Positions 28,222 through 49,713 are shown, counted from the stretch's first letter. The stretch is 64,000 nt of DNA from Engraulis encrasicolus (GCF_034702125.1 NC_085866.1:21386687-21450686), one strand, 5' to 3'. Made by a program: numbers and translations. Notes: generated from the letters alone by a model not told the origin.

Positions 28222-31200
28222 TCACTCACAAACATAATCAGAGAGCTTCTTGGGTGCTATCCTGGCTCTTTGTGGTCTCACTGGTGTGTCAGGCTGTGTC
28301 TGTGTGTGCAAGTCAGTTTCTGTGTGTGGAGTCGGAGCAGCAGCAGGCAACTGCTTGTCTTTCATTGCTGCCTCACTGGGACTGATGCTCTCAGCTCCGC
28401 TGGTTTCTTCCTGTTCGGTGTGTGTGTCTTGTCTCAGTCTTTCGTATTTCTTCACAAAGGTGGTGTTCCTTGCGTATTGTGCTCCAGCTGGTGATTGCAC
28501 AACGACTTTGTTTCCTGTCTTGCTGATGATTTTGTGTGGTGTGGCATTGAATGTTGTTGTCAGTTTGTCAGTCTTGTCCTGTCTGACGAGAACAGTGTCA
28601 CCAACACTGACCTCTGAGTGTCGTGCTCCTCTGGTTGTGTCTGCATACACTTTGCTCTTTGCCTTTTGCTCAGAGTCACGATCACATACCTCCTGGTCTG
28701 TGTGAGTCTCGATGAGTTCAGGCAGTTTTCCTCGAATCTTTCGATTGAAGAGCAGTTCTGCTGGGCTTTTGCCAGTTGTGGTGTGGGTAATCCCACGGTA
28801 CACAGTCACATACTTTCTCAGTTCTTTTTTCCAGTCCAGTCCATCTGACTGAGCTATTCTGATTCTTTTCATCAGTGACGCATTCTGACGCTCAACCTCC
28901 CCGTTGGCCTGAGCGTACTTGGGTGTTGTTTTCACATGTGTGATGCCATTCTCCTCACAGAACAGTTTGAATTGCTCTGACTTGAATTGCGGACCGTTGT
29001 CAGATCGGCAGGTGACTGGCTGTCCGTGTCTACTGAAGATTGTCTCCATGCTGTCTATCACCTTGTCTGCTGTGGTTGAAGTCAGGATGTCATATTCGTA
29101 GTAACGGCTGAAGTAGTCCACTACGACCAAGATGGAGTGGTTGGATGGGAGAGGTCCCAGAAGGTCGACTGCGACGTCTCGCCACGGTCCATCAGGTAGC
29201 GGTGTGGGTCTCAGCGGTTCTGGTGGGTCAGGCTTGGCCACGATTTGACAGCCGTGGCAGGCCTTGCAGTGTCTTTCGGCTGCTCTGTCCATTCCTGGCC
29301 ACCACACTTTTGTTCTGAGGTGCTGCTTGGTTCCCACTATTCCTAAATGTCCTTCGTGGGCCAGTGCAAGAGCCCTTGCTCGCAGCGCCTGTGGCAACAC
29401 GATGCGTGTGCCTCTCAGAACCAGGAAACCTATGGTGCATAGCTCATTTGCCACTACTGCATACTGTTTGCATTTTTCAAAATGTCCAGTGTCAATCGCT
29501 CTGCGTAACTCACGTAGCTCTGTGTCAGAGGCAGATGCTTCCTCCACTTCTCTGGTGGTGAGTGCTTTTGGGGTTGCATTCACTGCGACAAACCTCACGT
29601 ACTCGTCAGCTCCATGCTCGTGTTGCACTCCCCTCCCTTCGCTGGTGAGAAGTCGTGACAGCGGATCAGCAATGTTGTTTTTTCCTGCGATGTGGACCAC
29701 TTTGAAGTCATACGGCTGCAGCCTGAGGACCCAGCGTTCTATGCGTGCGCATGGCTTGGAACGTGGCCCGTATATCACCTCCAATGGCTTGTGGTCGGTG
29801 ACCAGATCAAACTTTCTCCCATAGAGGTACGGATGCAGTCTCTCACAGGCCCACACTAGACCTAGTGCCTCTCTTTCTGTTTGGGAGTACTTGCGCTCGC
29901 AGAGTGTTAGGCTGCGGCTTACGTAGCATACAGGAACTCTAATTCCCTTCTGGTTTTGGACCAGTACTGCGCCTAATCCCACAGGGCTTGCGTCCGCTAT
30001 TACACATGTTTTAGCATCTTTGTCAAAGTAAGCTAGTGTTGCGGCTCTAGCTAGCTCTGCTTTCAGGTTACTGAATGCTTGTTTCTGCTCTGGGCCAAAT
30101 TTGAATGGTGTGTCTTTTCTTGTTAAGCGCCTCAGTGGCTCAGACAGGGTTGCAAACTGAGGGATAAATCGGCTACTGTAACCTACTAGCCCCAGGAAAC
30201 TACGCACCTCCGTGGCGGTCTCCGGTTCTCTTGCTTCAGTCACAGCACGCACTCTCTCCTCTGTCGGCCCGATTCCTTTCTCTGACAGCAGGATGCCCAT
30301 GAAGATCAGTCTGTCCATGTTGAACTGGCATTTTGTTGGGTTCAGAGTTAGCCCGCTTTCTCTGAGCCTGGCCATGACTGCGTGCAGTCGTTGATCATGT
30401 GTCTCCTGGTCAGCAGCGTGGATGATGACATCGTCGGAGATGTTCTCCACCCCTTCGATCCCGGTCAGTGCGCTGGCGATCTCGTGTTGGTATTGCTCGC
30501 TGGCGGATGAGACACCAAAGAGCAGTCTTTTGTATCTGTACACGCCATTGTGCACTGCAAATGTGGTGATCTCCCGTGACTCTGGGGTCAATTCGAGTTG
30601 GTGGTAACCCCATTTCAGGTCTAGCTTGCTGAATATGGTCGAGCCGTTCATGCCTTGGAGTAGCTCGTCCACAGTGGGGATTGGAAAGCGTTCCCTCACT
30701 ATCGCCTCATTTGCCCGCCTCATGTCAAGACACAGGCGAACATCATTTCCCGGTTTTGGGACTATCACCACCGGGTTCACCCATGGGGTGGGGCCATTGA
30801 CAGGTTCAATAATGTCCAAGTTCATCAACTCCTTAATCCTGTTCTCCACTGCCCCCCTGAGGTTGAATGGTATGCGCCTAAGTGGCTGGGCTACAGGTCT
30901 CACATCTGGATTGATGTGCAATTTGACCTGTCGTGTTTTCAACTTTCCTACTCCCTTGAACACTTCGGGATACTGCTGCTGGAGTGTGTGCTTAAGGTCA
31001 GTCACAGCAGAGATGTTGGCGCCTATTCTCAACACCCCCAGGCGTGTCGCCGTTTCCCTCCCCAGCAGTGGTTCACCGTTTCCCTTGATGACGATGAATT
31101 CAGCCTGTTCAGTTTTGTTCCCAATGGAGATGTCACATGTAAACTCGCCCTTGACTACAAGTGGCTCGCTGGATGAATAGGAATAGAGCCTCCTTTCTGT

Positions 31201-32226
31201 CTTAGGGACATAGGAGTGGCACTTAATGTGTCCTGCTTTCAAATTTTCCCATGCATTTTCCCCCATCACGTTGCTTGTAGCCCCGGAGTCTACCAGCATT
31301 TTCACATTCACTCCCCCAACACAGAATGAAAGTCTTTCTGGCATGTCACCATCATTTACAACAAAAGCAAAGTCATTTCTTGCATTTTCGGTTTCGACGC
31401 TGTTTACAGTCTGTCTATTTTTCAAGTTCTTGGTGCGGCACACTTTTGCATAATGATCTTTCCCGTGGCATTTGTTGCACGTCTGCCCACGTGCAGGGCA
31501 TTTCGGATCTCGACCCATGTGGTCGCTATTGCCGCATCGGTAGCATTTTCCATCATTTTTATTATAGTCTTTGGATTGCTTCCCTTTTGCATTCCAACTT
31601 ACTTGTTTTCCCCTTTTTCCTTTCGAGGAAACGTGATTGACCGTCTCGGCGGTCGCTTTCGATGCACCTGACATGGCGGACATTTGCTCCTCGATGGTCT
31701 CACATTGTGCTGCCGTTTCCAAAGCACTTGCTAACGTCAGTCCACGACCCACTTCTAGCAATTTTCTCCTCACATATTCGGACGTTCCTCTACTCAAAAT
31801 TGCATCCCTGATTTGGTTATCAGAATCGCCACCATAGCCACAGTCTTTCACAACTTGTCGTAGGCGAGTAGCAAACTGTTGCACGGTCTCACCTGGCTTC
31901 TGGTGCAGTTTTTGGAACTCGTGCCTGGCTAACGCAGTGTTCACTTGAGGTACGAAGTACTCGTTCAATGCATCGACAGCTTCCTTGTAGTCCGTTGGAC
32001 CACCGGTACCTTGTAGAGTTGAGAAGATGTCTTGCACGTCAGGTCCAGCTAGATGCAGAAGAAGTGCACGTCGTCTTTGCTGTGTAGCCACTGGGGTATT
32101 TTCTCCCAAGATGAGCCCTTTTCCGTCGGCGAATAGCTCGAACGATGTTAGCCACCGCTTCCATCTCGTGCCTAGCGTCGCTGGCTCGGTGTAGCATGCG
32201 AAGTGCTGAATCCCGGATTTCTCCAT
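28222..32226 (-). CDS. Gag-Pol polyprotein of the Ty3/Gypsy element (1334 aa)
   Basis: A single uninterrupted frame from the ATG at 32226 to 28222. Domains in order: Gag with a retrotransposon-type capsid region (about 1-220); two zinc knuckles (about 228-264), the first an atypical C-x2-C-x4-H-x6-C and the second a standard C-x2-C-x4-H-x4-C; aspartic protease (VDSGAT, about 312); reverse transcriptase (about 440-660), with ISDD at the catalytic box where many relatives have Y-x-D-D; RNase H (CVIADAS..., about 750-860); integrase with an HHCC zinc finger (HEGHLG...CKACHGC) and a D,D,E core (VDLLGP, SDNGPQ, ANGEVERQN). Gag and Pol are fused in one frame, so no frameshift is needed. Serine in the RT box is, as I recall, usual in K02A2.6-like elements of fish and invertebrates. 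No env. It appears intact. Confidence 0.95.
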   Translation of the reverse strand: MEKSGIQHFACYTEPATLGTRWKRWLTSFELFADGKGLILGENTPVATQQRRRALLLHLAGPDVQDIFSTLQGTGGPTDYKEAVDALNEYFVPQVNTALARHEFQKLHQKPGETVQQFATRLRQVVKDCGYGGDSDNQIRDAILSRGTSEYVRRKLLEVGRGLTLASALETAAQCETIEEQMSAMSGASKATAETVNHVSSKGKRGKQVSWNAKGKQSKDYNKNDGKCYRCGNSDHMGRDPKCPARGQTCNKCHGKDHYAKVCRTKNLKNRQTVNSVETENARNDFAFVVNDGDMPERLSFCVGGVNVKMLVDSGATSNVMGENAWENLKAGHIKCHSYVPKTERRLYSYSSSEPLVVKGEFTCDISIGNKTEQAEFIVIKGNGEPLLGRETATRLGVLRIGANISAVTDLKHTLQQQYPEVFKGVGKLKTRQVKLHINPDVRPVAQPLRRIPFNLRGAVENRIKELMNLDIIEPVNGPTPWVNPVVIVPKPGNDVRLCLDMRRANEAIVRERFPIPTVDELLQGMNGSTIFSKLDLKWGYHQLELTPESREITTFAVHNGVYRYKRLLFGVSSASEQYQHEIASALTGIEGVENISDDVIIHAADQETHDQRLHAVMARLRESGLTLNPTKCQFNMDRLIFMGILLSEKGIGPTEERVRAVTEAREPETATEVRSFLGLVGYSSRFIPQFATLSEPLRRLTRKDTPFKFGPEQKQAFSNLKAELARAATLAYFDKDAKTCVIADASPVGLGAVLVQNQKGIRVPVCYVSRSLTLCERKYSQTEREALGLVWACERLHPYLYGRKFDLVTDHKPLEVIYGPRSKPCARIERWVLRLQPYDFKVVHIAGKNNIADPLSRLLTSEGRGVQHEHGADEYVRFVAVNATPKALTTREVEEASASDTELRELRRAIDTGHFEKCKQYAVVANELCTIGFLVLRGTRIVLPQALRARALALAHEGHLGIVGTKQHLRTKVWWPGMDRAAERHCKACHGCQIVAKPDPPEPLRPTPLPDGPWRDVAVDLLGPLPSNHSILVVVDYFSRYYEYDILTSTTADKVIDSMETIFSRHGQPVTCRSDNGPQFKSEQFKLFCEENGITHVKTTPKYAQANGEVERQNASLMKRIRIAQSDGLDWKKELRKYVTVYRGITHTTTGKSPAELLFNRKIRGKLPELIETHTDQEVCDRDSEQKAKSKVYADTTRGARHSEVSVGDTVLVRQDKTDKLTTTFNATPHKIISKTGNKVVVQSPAGAQYARNTTFVKKYERLRQDTHTEQEETSGAESISPSEAAMKDKQLPAAAPTPHTETDLHTQTQPDTPVRPQRARIAPKKLSDYVCE

Positions 32227-32291
32227 AGTTTACTAAACTAACTAAACTGTCAGATTTAACTAACTATCGCGTTTTCACTCCTCGTCGCCAA

Positions 32292-32464
32292 TGTTGTGTA
32301 CCTACTTTTGCTCGGCATTCGGTAGATACATTTCAGAATTAAATCTTATGAATAAGCACGCTCCATAACACGCGTCTGCTCGTCTGCTTGCTTTATTAGA
32401 ACAGAGTGTACTCCTTCCGGTACATCCCATAATACCATACCTAGCGGTAACCTGGGACACGACA
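32292..32464 (-). repeat. 5' LTR of the Ty3/Gypsy element
   Basis: Promoter-side LTR on the minus strand, 66 bp upstream of the gag-pol ATG. The leader between them carries the primer-binding-like site. Confidence 0.95.
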
Positions 32465-32920
32465 TTTAGTACCACCTGGTTACACGTGAATCATTGCAAA
32501 GTTTAAACTCCATGTCAATAAAACGGAAACTCATATCAGAAGCATCAGGTGAGCTCAGTCACTTTTGGCCGCGAGAGACTTTCTTTGTGTGTTAGGCATA
32601 GTGCGATACGGAACGCAGTAACGTGGATTATTGAAAATGAAGACTTGATTTCTTCTATGTGGATATTTTTTTGCGTTTGGTAGCCTATAATTATGGACCA
32701 TGCAAAGAACTCGAAACAGAGCGCGCCCAGTGCTTCACTGCGTGCGTAGCAAGCTATAGCCAAGTCGCCTCCGCCCGTCCCCCAATTCCACCCGCCTACT
32801 TATAAGTGATGATAATTAATTAGGCCTATGTATCCACTGTTTAAGTCAGGAATGGATATCGACATGATACGGAGTTTGTATGCTTACAATTTGAAACGGT
32901 GATGACATTTAAAACCAAGT

Positions 32921-33610
32921 CAGATAGATAGATAGATTATTTATTTGTCCTTTCGGAAATTTGTTCTGTGCCATTTTCAGTGCATCTGATACAATTACAA
33001 AGACATTACAATAAACAAGAACACAATAGACAAACACGACCCCCTCCCCTCGCCTCCCTATAGAACAAAAAGACAGGTTGACAAAAAAAACCCAACATAA
33101 ACACAGTAAAGTGCAGTATTCAGTACCAAAGTGCAGTGTGCTATTCAGTCTAACTTACAGTTGTCTTATTTAGGATGGAGATACTAGTAGGTATAAATGA
33201 TTGGCGGGCTCTGTTTGTCTTAAATGAGGGCATCCTAAACCTCCTACCTGAGGGCAACAACTCATATGCTTGCTGTAAGGGGTGGGAGAGATCCTCACAT
33301 ATGGCATTTGCCTTCTTTACCACCCTTGCTTCAACAGTCATGGCCATGCTATTTAGTGGCTGGCAAGCAATCTTGCTGGCCATGTTGATTATCTTATGCA
33401 GCTTATTTTTATTAACAACAGACAGGGAGAAGTACCAGGCCACAGAACAGAAACATAGAATGCTTTCAACAAAAGAATGATAAAAAACCCGCATCATGTC
33501 CCTATCCACTTTAAATTGTCTTAGCTTTCGCATGAAGTACAGTCTCTGCATTCCCTTTTTGTAAATAGTATCGGTGTTACAGCTCCAAGTTAATTTGTCA
33601 TCTATTAGGC
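32921..33610 (-). mobile_element. 3' fragment of a LINE
   Basis: The minus-strand frame 33551-33150 encodes the C-terminal end of a non-LTR RT polyprotein (LYFMRKLRQF, then VFYHSFVESIL...VAWY, and LLPSGRRFRMP). The element ends on the plus-strand left side in a (GATA)n tail at about 32923-32938. It belongs to a different subfamily from the LINE at 17585-19653. It lies inside the 10 kb hAT. Confidence 0.85.
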
Positions 33611-34762
33611 CTACAGTTAGAGTCCCAAGTCAAACGGCCATAAACAGCATTGTAATGAAGGGTGTCCTAACGGCAGCATGAAAGAGGTGGAACTTTAATT
33701 TCACAACGACATTCTGGCTAAAAACTCGCCCTGGTCGCTTCCCTGTTTCGCTTTAGGACCAAAATTATTCAACCGTTTCCACAGTAACAACCAAACTAAG
33801 CTGCATCGGTAAAGCCAGGACTACAAGTGTGAAAGAAATAAGCAAAACAGCAGGAAGGAATAATAAACAGTAACGGAAATACCGACGTGACCTGAAATCA
33901 AGCGGGCGGAATTAGGAGCCTTTCGCCGGCGAATTGTGCTGAAACTAGATTTTGGACATGCTGGGCGTTATCTCCAAATTACGATACAAAGGGCTACCAA
34001 TGTTAGCTAATATTGCTCATTACCTCATCTACACAGTTGCCGCTATCCAAAAATATACGATAGCATAATCAAATAGTAGGCCTATTTGAAATAGTGACAT
34101 TATCACGTTCACAGTGAAGTGATCAATGAAGTGGGCGGAATTTGGCGACCTTATGCCTACTTGTTTTAAAACTGTTTGCAAGAACAGCATACATGTCAGC
34201 TACAGAAAACTGCAAAATTCCCTGATTTTAAGCCATAAATTGGAAAAGTTTCAACAGGCCAAATCCTGACAGTCAACACGGTGGCAATGACAGGTCAGAC
34301 AGTAGGCCTACACCTTTCCATGTAAGAGTCCGTGCGCGAGGCCAACATCCCCACACACAAGGCATGTTTTAGAAGGAGCGTGTGCAGCGTAAAACATTAA
34401 ATATGAGTTTCTCCTTGTTGTTTTGCAGCTCAAGTTGTCTGGGGCTGAGGCAAAACTTCATGCTGGTTCAGTTTGCAATGAGGTAGGTAAATTCGCACGA
34501 TTTTCTGTGCGTTTGCCATGAACATCGACTGTATGACTATGAACTGATGCTCCGATGCAAAGATGCACACCCACGAAATGGATAGGGTTGGATTTAGATT
34601 GCAGTTCTCAATTTAAAATAAATTCCCTGAGACTTCAACTGGATAATGAGGGAGGCTCGGTGGTCGGTTAAGATTTTTAAACATTTCGTCATCCCCAGCG
34701 TTTATAAATTAGGAACCGAAAATGGCAACGTCAGGAACCCGCTTTGAAACGTAGGCCTAGGT
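33611..34762. other. Interior of the 10 kb hAT, no gene seen
   Basis: About 1.1 kb without a convincing exon or transposase motif. It is A/T-rich single-copy-looking sequence belonging to the hAT itself. Confidence 0.5.
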
Positions 34763-35825
34763 TCTAGAACCGGAACCGAAACCAAAAAATTCTGATCGGT
34801 ACTCAGCCCTACTTGTGGTGCACTTAGCCTACAATCCTTTTATGCTCCGTTTTCAAGCATCTCCCTTCCTAAAGCAGCGTAGCCTATATTGGGTTAGGCC
34901 TATATTCGGTTCGGATCACAATTGCCAGGACGCACTCTTGCACACAGATGACTTTTGGTTTAGTTCCAGTGGCTTAGTTAATTCCTACCTTTTGCTGCCT
35001 TTTATTTGATTGTGGTGCATTAATTCAACTTTTCTGCTCCGTTTTAAAGCACCTCCCTTCCTAGAGCACCTGCTTTTTAGCCATTTGCATTCTGCATCCA
35101 ATGCACCTCATCAATTAGCGAGAGGCTAAACCCTGAGGAAAGTGATCAGGACAGGGCGCCTCTCGCCGGGCGTCAAACTAGTGAGTCCCTCTCGCAATAT
35201 CTGCCTACTGTTGGTGCGTCCTATTTCAAACCGAATGTCTTTTTTTTACAGTTTCCTTCGCTCCCCCACTGACGCTGTGCTTATGCAATGCGCGCCTGTT
35301 AGGCACTAGCCTACTAGTTGGGGGTCGGTTGTTTTTTATTTGATGGTCCACCAAAAAAGGACGAAATGCTGCTTTGCCGTTTCATTTTCACAGGTCGTTT
35401 GCATTAGCGATAGGTTAGGCTACTAATTCCCGTAGAGCGCAACTTTGTTGCATAGGTCTAGGCCATTTGCCGGAGTCGGGCTCCTTCGTGAACATCAAAG
35501 CTTTCACCAGGTCGGGCAATTTTGAAAGTGAGTGCAATGTAGACTGTAGAAAACGGTCACAACTTGCCTGTCATGTCAACATTTTTGTTAGTTTATTTTG
35601 ATAGGCCTATTGGCGATGATATTTTTCCAGCAGAGATAAAAACCAGAGGGGGGGATAATCCCTCCCATCCCCCCCGGCAAATTGCACCCTGACTATAGAA
35701 GTGGAAGCGACACCAAGCAATTCAACTGCGATGCCATACAGTATACATGCAGTTTATGCAGATATATACGTACATGGATGAGGATGTACAGTACATTGTG
35801 CCCCTTTCACCAATTCAAGACTATG

Positions 35826-36122
35826 AGTGCGTTCCAATATGCGACCTTGCTTCCTCCACTTGTGCTTCTGGCCTCGCCCCGCCTCCTGGCCCCTCCTCCG
35901 TGGAGAAAACAATAAAGTTTCCCAGCTGTCAGCCTAGCCACAACAACTTTTGGGGGACTGTTTTTCATTCACCATCCCAATTGCAAATGAGAAAAAGACT
36001 TTACAATTGAGCTTTTGCGAGATATTTAGATATAATGCTGTTGTCAGTGATGTCATCACGACGTAATACTTCCTGGTACAAGGCCACAAGCACAAGTGGA
36101 GGTCGCATGTTGGAACGCAGCC
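35826..36122. mobile_element. MITE copy C
   Basis: Ends GAGTGCGTTCCAATATGCG and CGCATGTTGGAACGCAGCCC surround the family core in full. It has no counterpart in the gene 3 downstream flank (about 50330). Confidence 0.85.
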
Positions 36123-36541
36123 CATGTCTGGCCCAGGGGGGTGCTTAATTTCTTAATCCGCCCCTGGGCAGAGGGCACCCTTTCCCAAAAAGGGCTCCGG
36201 CTAAAATGGGTTAAAAAGTAGAACAGTAGTGGACTCTGATGAAGGTGGCTTGCTATCAAAACGTCCCCAACATGTTGAGCACTTGAATTAAAAAAGAAAA
36301 GCATCCCATCTGAGCTGCTCCGGTGTCTTCTCTTCGTTCAGGGTTAAAAAGTAGCTTACGTTTTAGGGGAGGGAATTCCATTTTTGGAAGCTGACACTAA
36401 TGTGTGAAGAAGAGGCCCAAATGGATGTGTTTACAAACATATTGACACATTTCCAGTTTTTGACTCTTTTTGCTGATCTTTGCTATGTACCACTCAGGTA
36501 CATGCGATGAACCACTATCACTCTTTTCATCACAACCACAG

Positions 36542-36604
<63 letters not shown>

Positions 36605-37283
36605 TGTGTGTAATGTCTGCATTTTTTTGTATTTATATATGTAAGGTGTCTACTTGACACCTTAATTTCCCTCTGGATTAATAAATGATACTGTACTCTA
36701 CTACTCTACTTGTCAACAGGGTTGAAGATGGTTCAAATCACTGCCACTTATGCACTTCTCCCAACAGAGGGCAGCACTCTGTAGCTTCCAGGGGGCAGGA
36801 TTTGGCTGGTTAGCTTTGACGATTAGCAAGTCGCCATTTTGGCACTTCCGACATTCACTTCGCTCATGATGATTGATTGGTGGGTACGCGAGTTTAGTGT
36901 TGGGCGCACAGACCTTTACAGGTCTGTGGTTGGGCACCTCCATGCATCCAATGCCCGTCCAAATAGCTTTCTAGTCAACCGTAAGTCAGTCATTAACGTG
37001 GCACGTAATGGGCTGAGTAAACTGTCAGTGGAAATAACTCCATTTTGGAAGCTGAAAAAACGTTCAATTTTGGCTGAATTCACTAGCCTAGCATTTCCCA
37101 TTGAAATGACTGGAGGCGGGACTTATTCACTCTCTCCAGTTCTTATACCCATGGTAGCTTCTTAATACACAGCTCTGGCTATCAGCTGAGCCTGGACTCT
37201 GCAAGACTAAGCCAGGGATTGGCTAATTTTTAGCAAAATTGTACCCTGACCAAAACCATGCCTAAACCTAACCTGTCACAGGG
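36123..37283. other. Downstream flank of gene 2, no gene seen
   Basis: Contains a (GT)n run at 36542-36599, a retroelement-like tail (ACTCTGATGAAGG... at about 36233), and blocks that align with 50640-51300 downstream of gene 3. The 36800-37140 part is missing downstream of gene 3. Confidence 0.6.
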
Positions 37284-38212
37284 GTGCGCTCCAATATGCA
37301 ACCTTGCGTCCTCCACTTGTGCTTGTGGCCTTGTACCAGGAAGTAATACCACAGATTCTCTAAGACCAGATACGCCACTGGTTGGTTTCACAGTGTATTG
37401 TATTTCCGGTTTCCAAAACGAGGCAGGTTTGTATTAGTTCTATGGCAGATTGAGAGCTGAAGGGGCAGTTCCACCCTTATCCACGTGGCGACCCGGAGAT
37501 CAGAATGAATGGAGTCCTATGGAGCAAGACCCCTCATGGTGCCTTTATCTCAGTATATGATTTTTTCTCGTGTAATTCGGATGTTGCTTTCGAAAGACTA
37601 CATATAGAAAATACCCACGGCTGAGTTTTAGATCTTTTGAGCTACGCATATGCTTAAATAGTAATTTTTAAGTGTATATGACGTCACACCCTTAGCAAAA
37701 TGCTAGCGAGTAGTGAGCAACAAAAACACCTCCTATAACAAATCAAACGGACATATGTGCTTTTTTATTATACTGTTGAGTGAAACCCTTATTGAAATTT
37801 CCCGAACGACATTCAAATCTGAGCTTTGTTGATGAGACCTGGGTGAAAATTAAGATTTTTAGCATCTAGCTCTATTGGGTCCCATTCATTCTAGTGGAGA
37901 ACTCATTGGAACTGCAGCCAAAAACCATAGTTCTAATACAAACACCTGGTACAATGGGGCTTGATAGCGAGTGGCAAGGCTGTTCTAGGGCTGTGGTAAT
38001 ACGGCATTATACAGGTATTAGCAAAATCTCAATTGTAAAGTCATTTTCTCATTTGCAAACTGGATGGTGAATGAAGAATAGACCCCCAAAAAATGTTTTG
38101 GCTAGGCTGTCAGCGGGGAAACTTAATTGTTATCTCCACAGAGGCGGGGCATCAGCAAAGCGTGAGGCCACAAGCACAAGTGAAGGACGCAAGGTTGCAT
38201 ATTGGAATGCAC
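37284..38212. mobile_element. MITE copy D, recombinant junction between duplication units
   Basis: Same family as copy A. Its left flank (CCAAAACCATGCCTAAACC) matches copy E at 51280-51300. Its right flank (CAGATACTGTTGCTGTTG) matches copy A. It is split by the insertion at 37349-37996. Confidence 0.88.
37349..37996. mobile_element. Insertion inside MITE copy D
   Basis: Short inverted ends CCACAG and CTGTGG, flanked by TAATA on both sides (37344-37348 and 37997-38001). It is 648 bp without a coding frame. Copies A and E read straight across the site. Superfamily unassigned. Confidence 0.7.
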
Positions 38213-39162
38213 TCGCAGATACTGTTGCTGTTGCCATTTGTATGGGTGTGAATTTTCGGGCAGGTTCTGTATCTTGGCAAACACCTTGATACCGCCCTAA
38301 TGCAGACTATGTTTATTTACTTTACTAGTGGAACAAGGGTTTGCCTGGCCCTGTGGGTTATAATTGTTTTTACTGTTACTCAGTCTACACTGTGTGAATG
38401 TTACTGTAAGTGTCCTGGGGATGTTATGGTGTGCAAGTTGCTTTTGCAAAGTTGGGGTGGACGAGTTTATGCCATGTTTGCAGGGTTGCCACCATTGTTG
38501 AGCTGAGAGTGTCAATGCACCGCTTGTAGGACTGGACTGAGAAGTGAAAATGGACCAGCCATTTTTGGCCTGGACCAGCCCCTCATCCATACACAGGCTG
38601 CTTTCATGCAATACGATACCCTGATTGGCCCAGTCCACTGTCCATATTTAAGATGGACCAATGGGCCGCCGCCTCTAAATTGTAGGCGGGAAAAACAGCA
38701 ACATCAGCCCCTGAGGATTGTCAACCCACTGGTAAAATGCCCATTATGCCAGATTACCAGTCCAGACTTGACCTCTTGCTCAGCTATTTATTAAACAACG
38801 TAATTTTTGCGGTAGGTCAATAGACTTGACAGGTGCGGCAAGACTACTTCCTTGTTCTTGTCAGACTACTTACTCACCAGAGGTTCCAGTAACTTCATAC
38901 ATAGTGCCCCCATTGATTATTACTTATGGACTGCTGTTTGAAGACCAAGCAATATCCTATTGTCCTATCACGAACAAGCCAGTCAGGATGGAGACCCTTT
39001 ATACCACATTACAGTAATAAAAATGGGCAGGCATGTCACTGGATGTGTCAGCACTTTCTGCCGTGGTCAACATTGACACAAATGGCTTATTGATATCAAA
39101 TCACTCCAGGAGTCAGGTGTGTGCTCTTACAGGTAAGTATTTGTCAGTAGACTTTCTCACAG

Positions 39163-39198
39163 TGATAACATTGACGACACTCTCCGGCAGAATATAAA
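39163..39198 (+). promoter_or_regulatory. Gene 3 core promoter: GATA-type site and TATA box
   Basis: TGATAA at 39163-39168 and TATAAA at 39193-39198, 67 bp before the ATG, the same layout as gene 2. Confidence 0.7.
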
Positions 39199-39264
39199 GA
39201 TCAGTGTAGGAACAGGCTTGCTTCATTCACTGTGTTCAACCTCACTTGTGGAGTTACAGTAGCC

Positions 39265-49659
<10,395 letters not shown>

Positions 49660-49695
49660 CTAAAAAAAAAAGATGTGGATATAGATAATGGTATC

Positions 49696-49713
49696 AATAA
49701 AGATGTAAATAAA
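49696..49713 (+). terminator. Polyadenylation signals of gene 3
   Basis: AATAAA at 49696-49701, with a second about 10 bp further on, matching gene 2. Confidence 0.8.

Larger units (their letters stand above)
27576..32464 (-). mobile_element. Complete young Ty3/Gypsy LTR retrotransposon
   Basis: Two 173-bp LTRs (27576-27748 and 32292-32464) differ at one base by my reading (AATATCAT against AATACCAT). Each starts TG and ends CA. A 5-bp target duplication TTTAG is at 27571-27575 and 32465-32469. On the minus strand the 5' LTR is followed by a primer-binding-like TTGGCGACGAGGAG, complementary to a tRNA 3' end in CGTCGCCA. The 3' LTR is preceded by a purine tract AAAGGGGGGA. One long ORF fills the interior. 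It carries every part needed for retrotransposition and is the most recent layer of the nest. Confidence 0.95.
26913..32475. mobile_element. Possible older insertion split by the Ty3/Gypsy element
   Basis: TTAGTACCAC occurs at 26903-26912 and again at 32466-32475. With the Ty3/Gypsy element removed, about 670 bp lies between the two words. On the minus strand this piece ends with an AATAAA-containing stretch. This could be a retroelement insertion or solo LTR with a 10-bp direct repeat; the type is undecided. Confidence 0.4.
24763..34811. mobile_element. 10 kb hAT-type element inside the 15 kb hAT
   Basis: Ends TAGGACTGGGTACCGA and TCGGTACTCAGCCCTA have a perfect 8-bp duplication CTTGTGGT (24755-24762 and 34812-34819). 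The terminal regions are rich in GGAACCGAAA-type words. It encloses 25311-26859, the Ty3/Gypsy element and a LINE fragment. Its own sequence is about 3 kb with no recognised transposase. A small MITE with similar ends is at 49860-50223. Confidence 0.92.
20693..35691. mobile_element. hAT-type element enlarged to 15 kb by nested insertions
   Basis: Terminal repeats CAGGGTGCGATTTG and CAAATTGCACCCTG are each followed inward by a G-rich tract. The 8-bp flanks are ACTATAGG (20685-20692) and ACTATAGA (35692-35699). The sequence outside resumes the alignment with the gene 3 downstream flank: 20640-20690 plus 35700-35800 matches 49820-49859 plus 50232-50320. This proves an insertion into the gene 2 copy. 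Only about 1.5 kb is its own sequence; the rest is the elements listed below. No hAT transposase frame was found, so it was probably non-autonomous. Confidence 0.88.

Noticed and set aside
28250..31837. Several + strand frames of 60-186 aa
   Set aside because: Shadows of the gag-pol frame on the opposite strand.
20693..35691. A Maverick/Polinton or a giant cargo-carrying transposon, suggested by the 15 kb length
   Set aside because: The duplication is 8 bp, the terminal repeats are short, and no polymerase, integrase or capsid gene belongs to it; the size comes from nested insertions.
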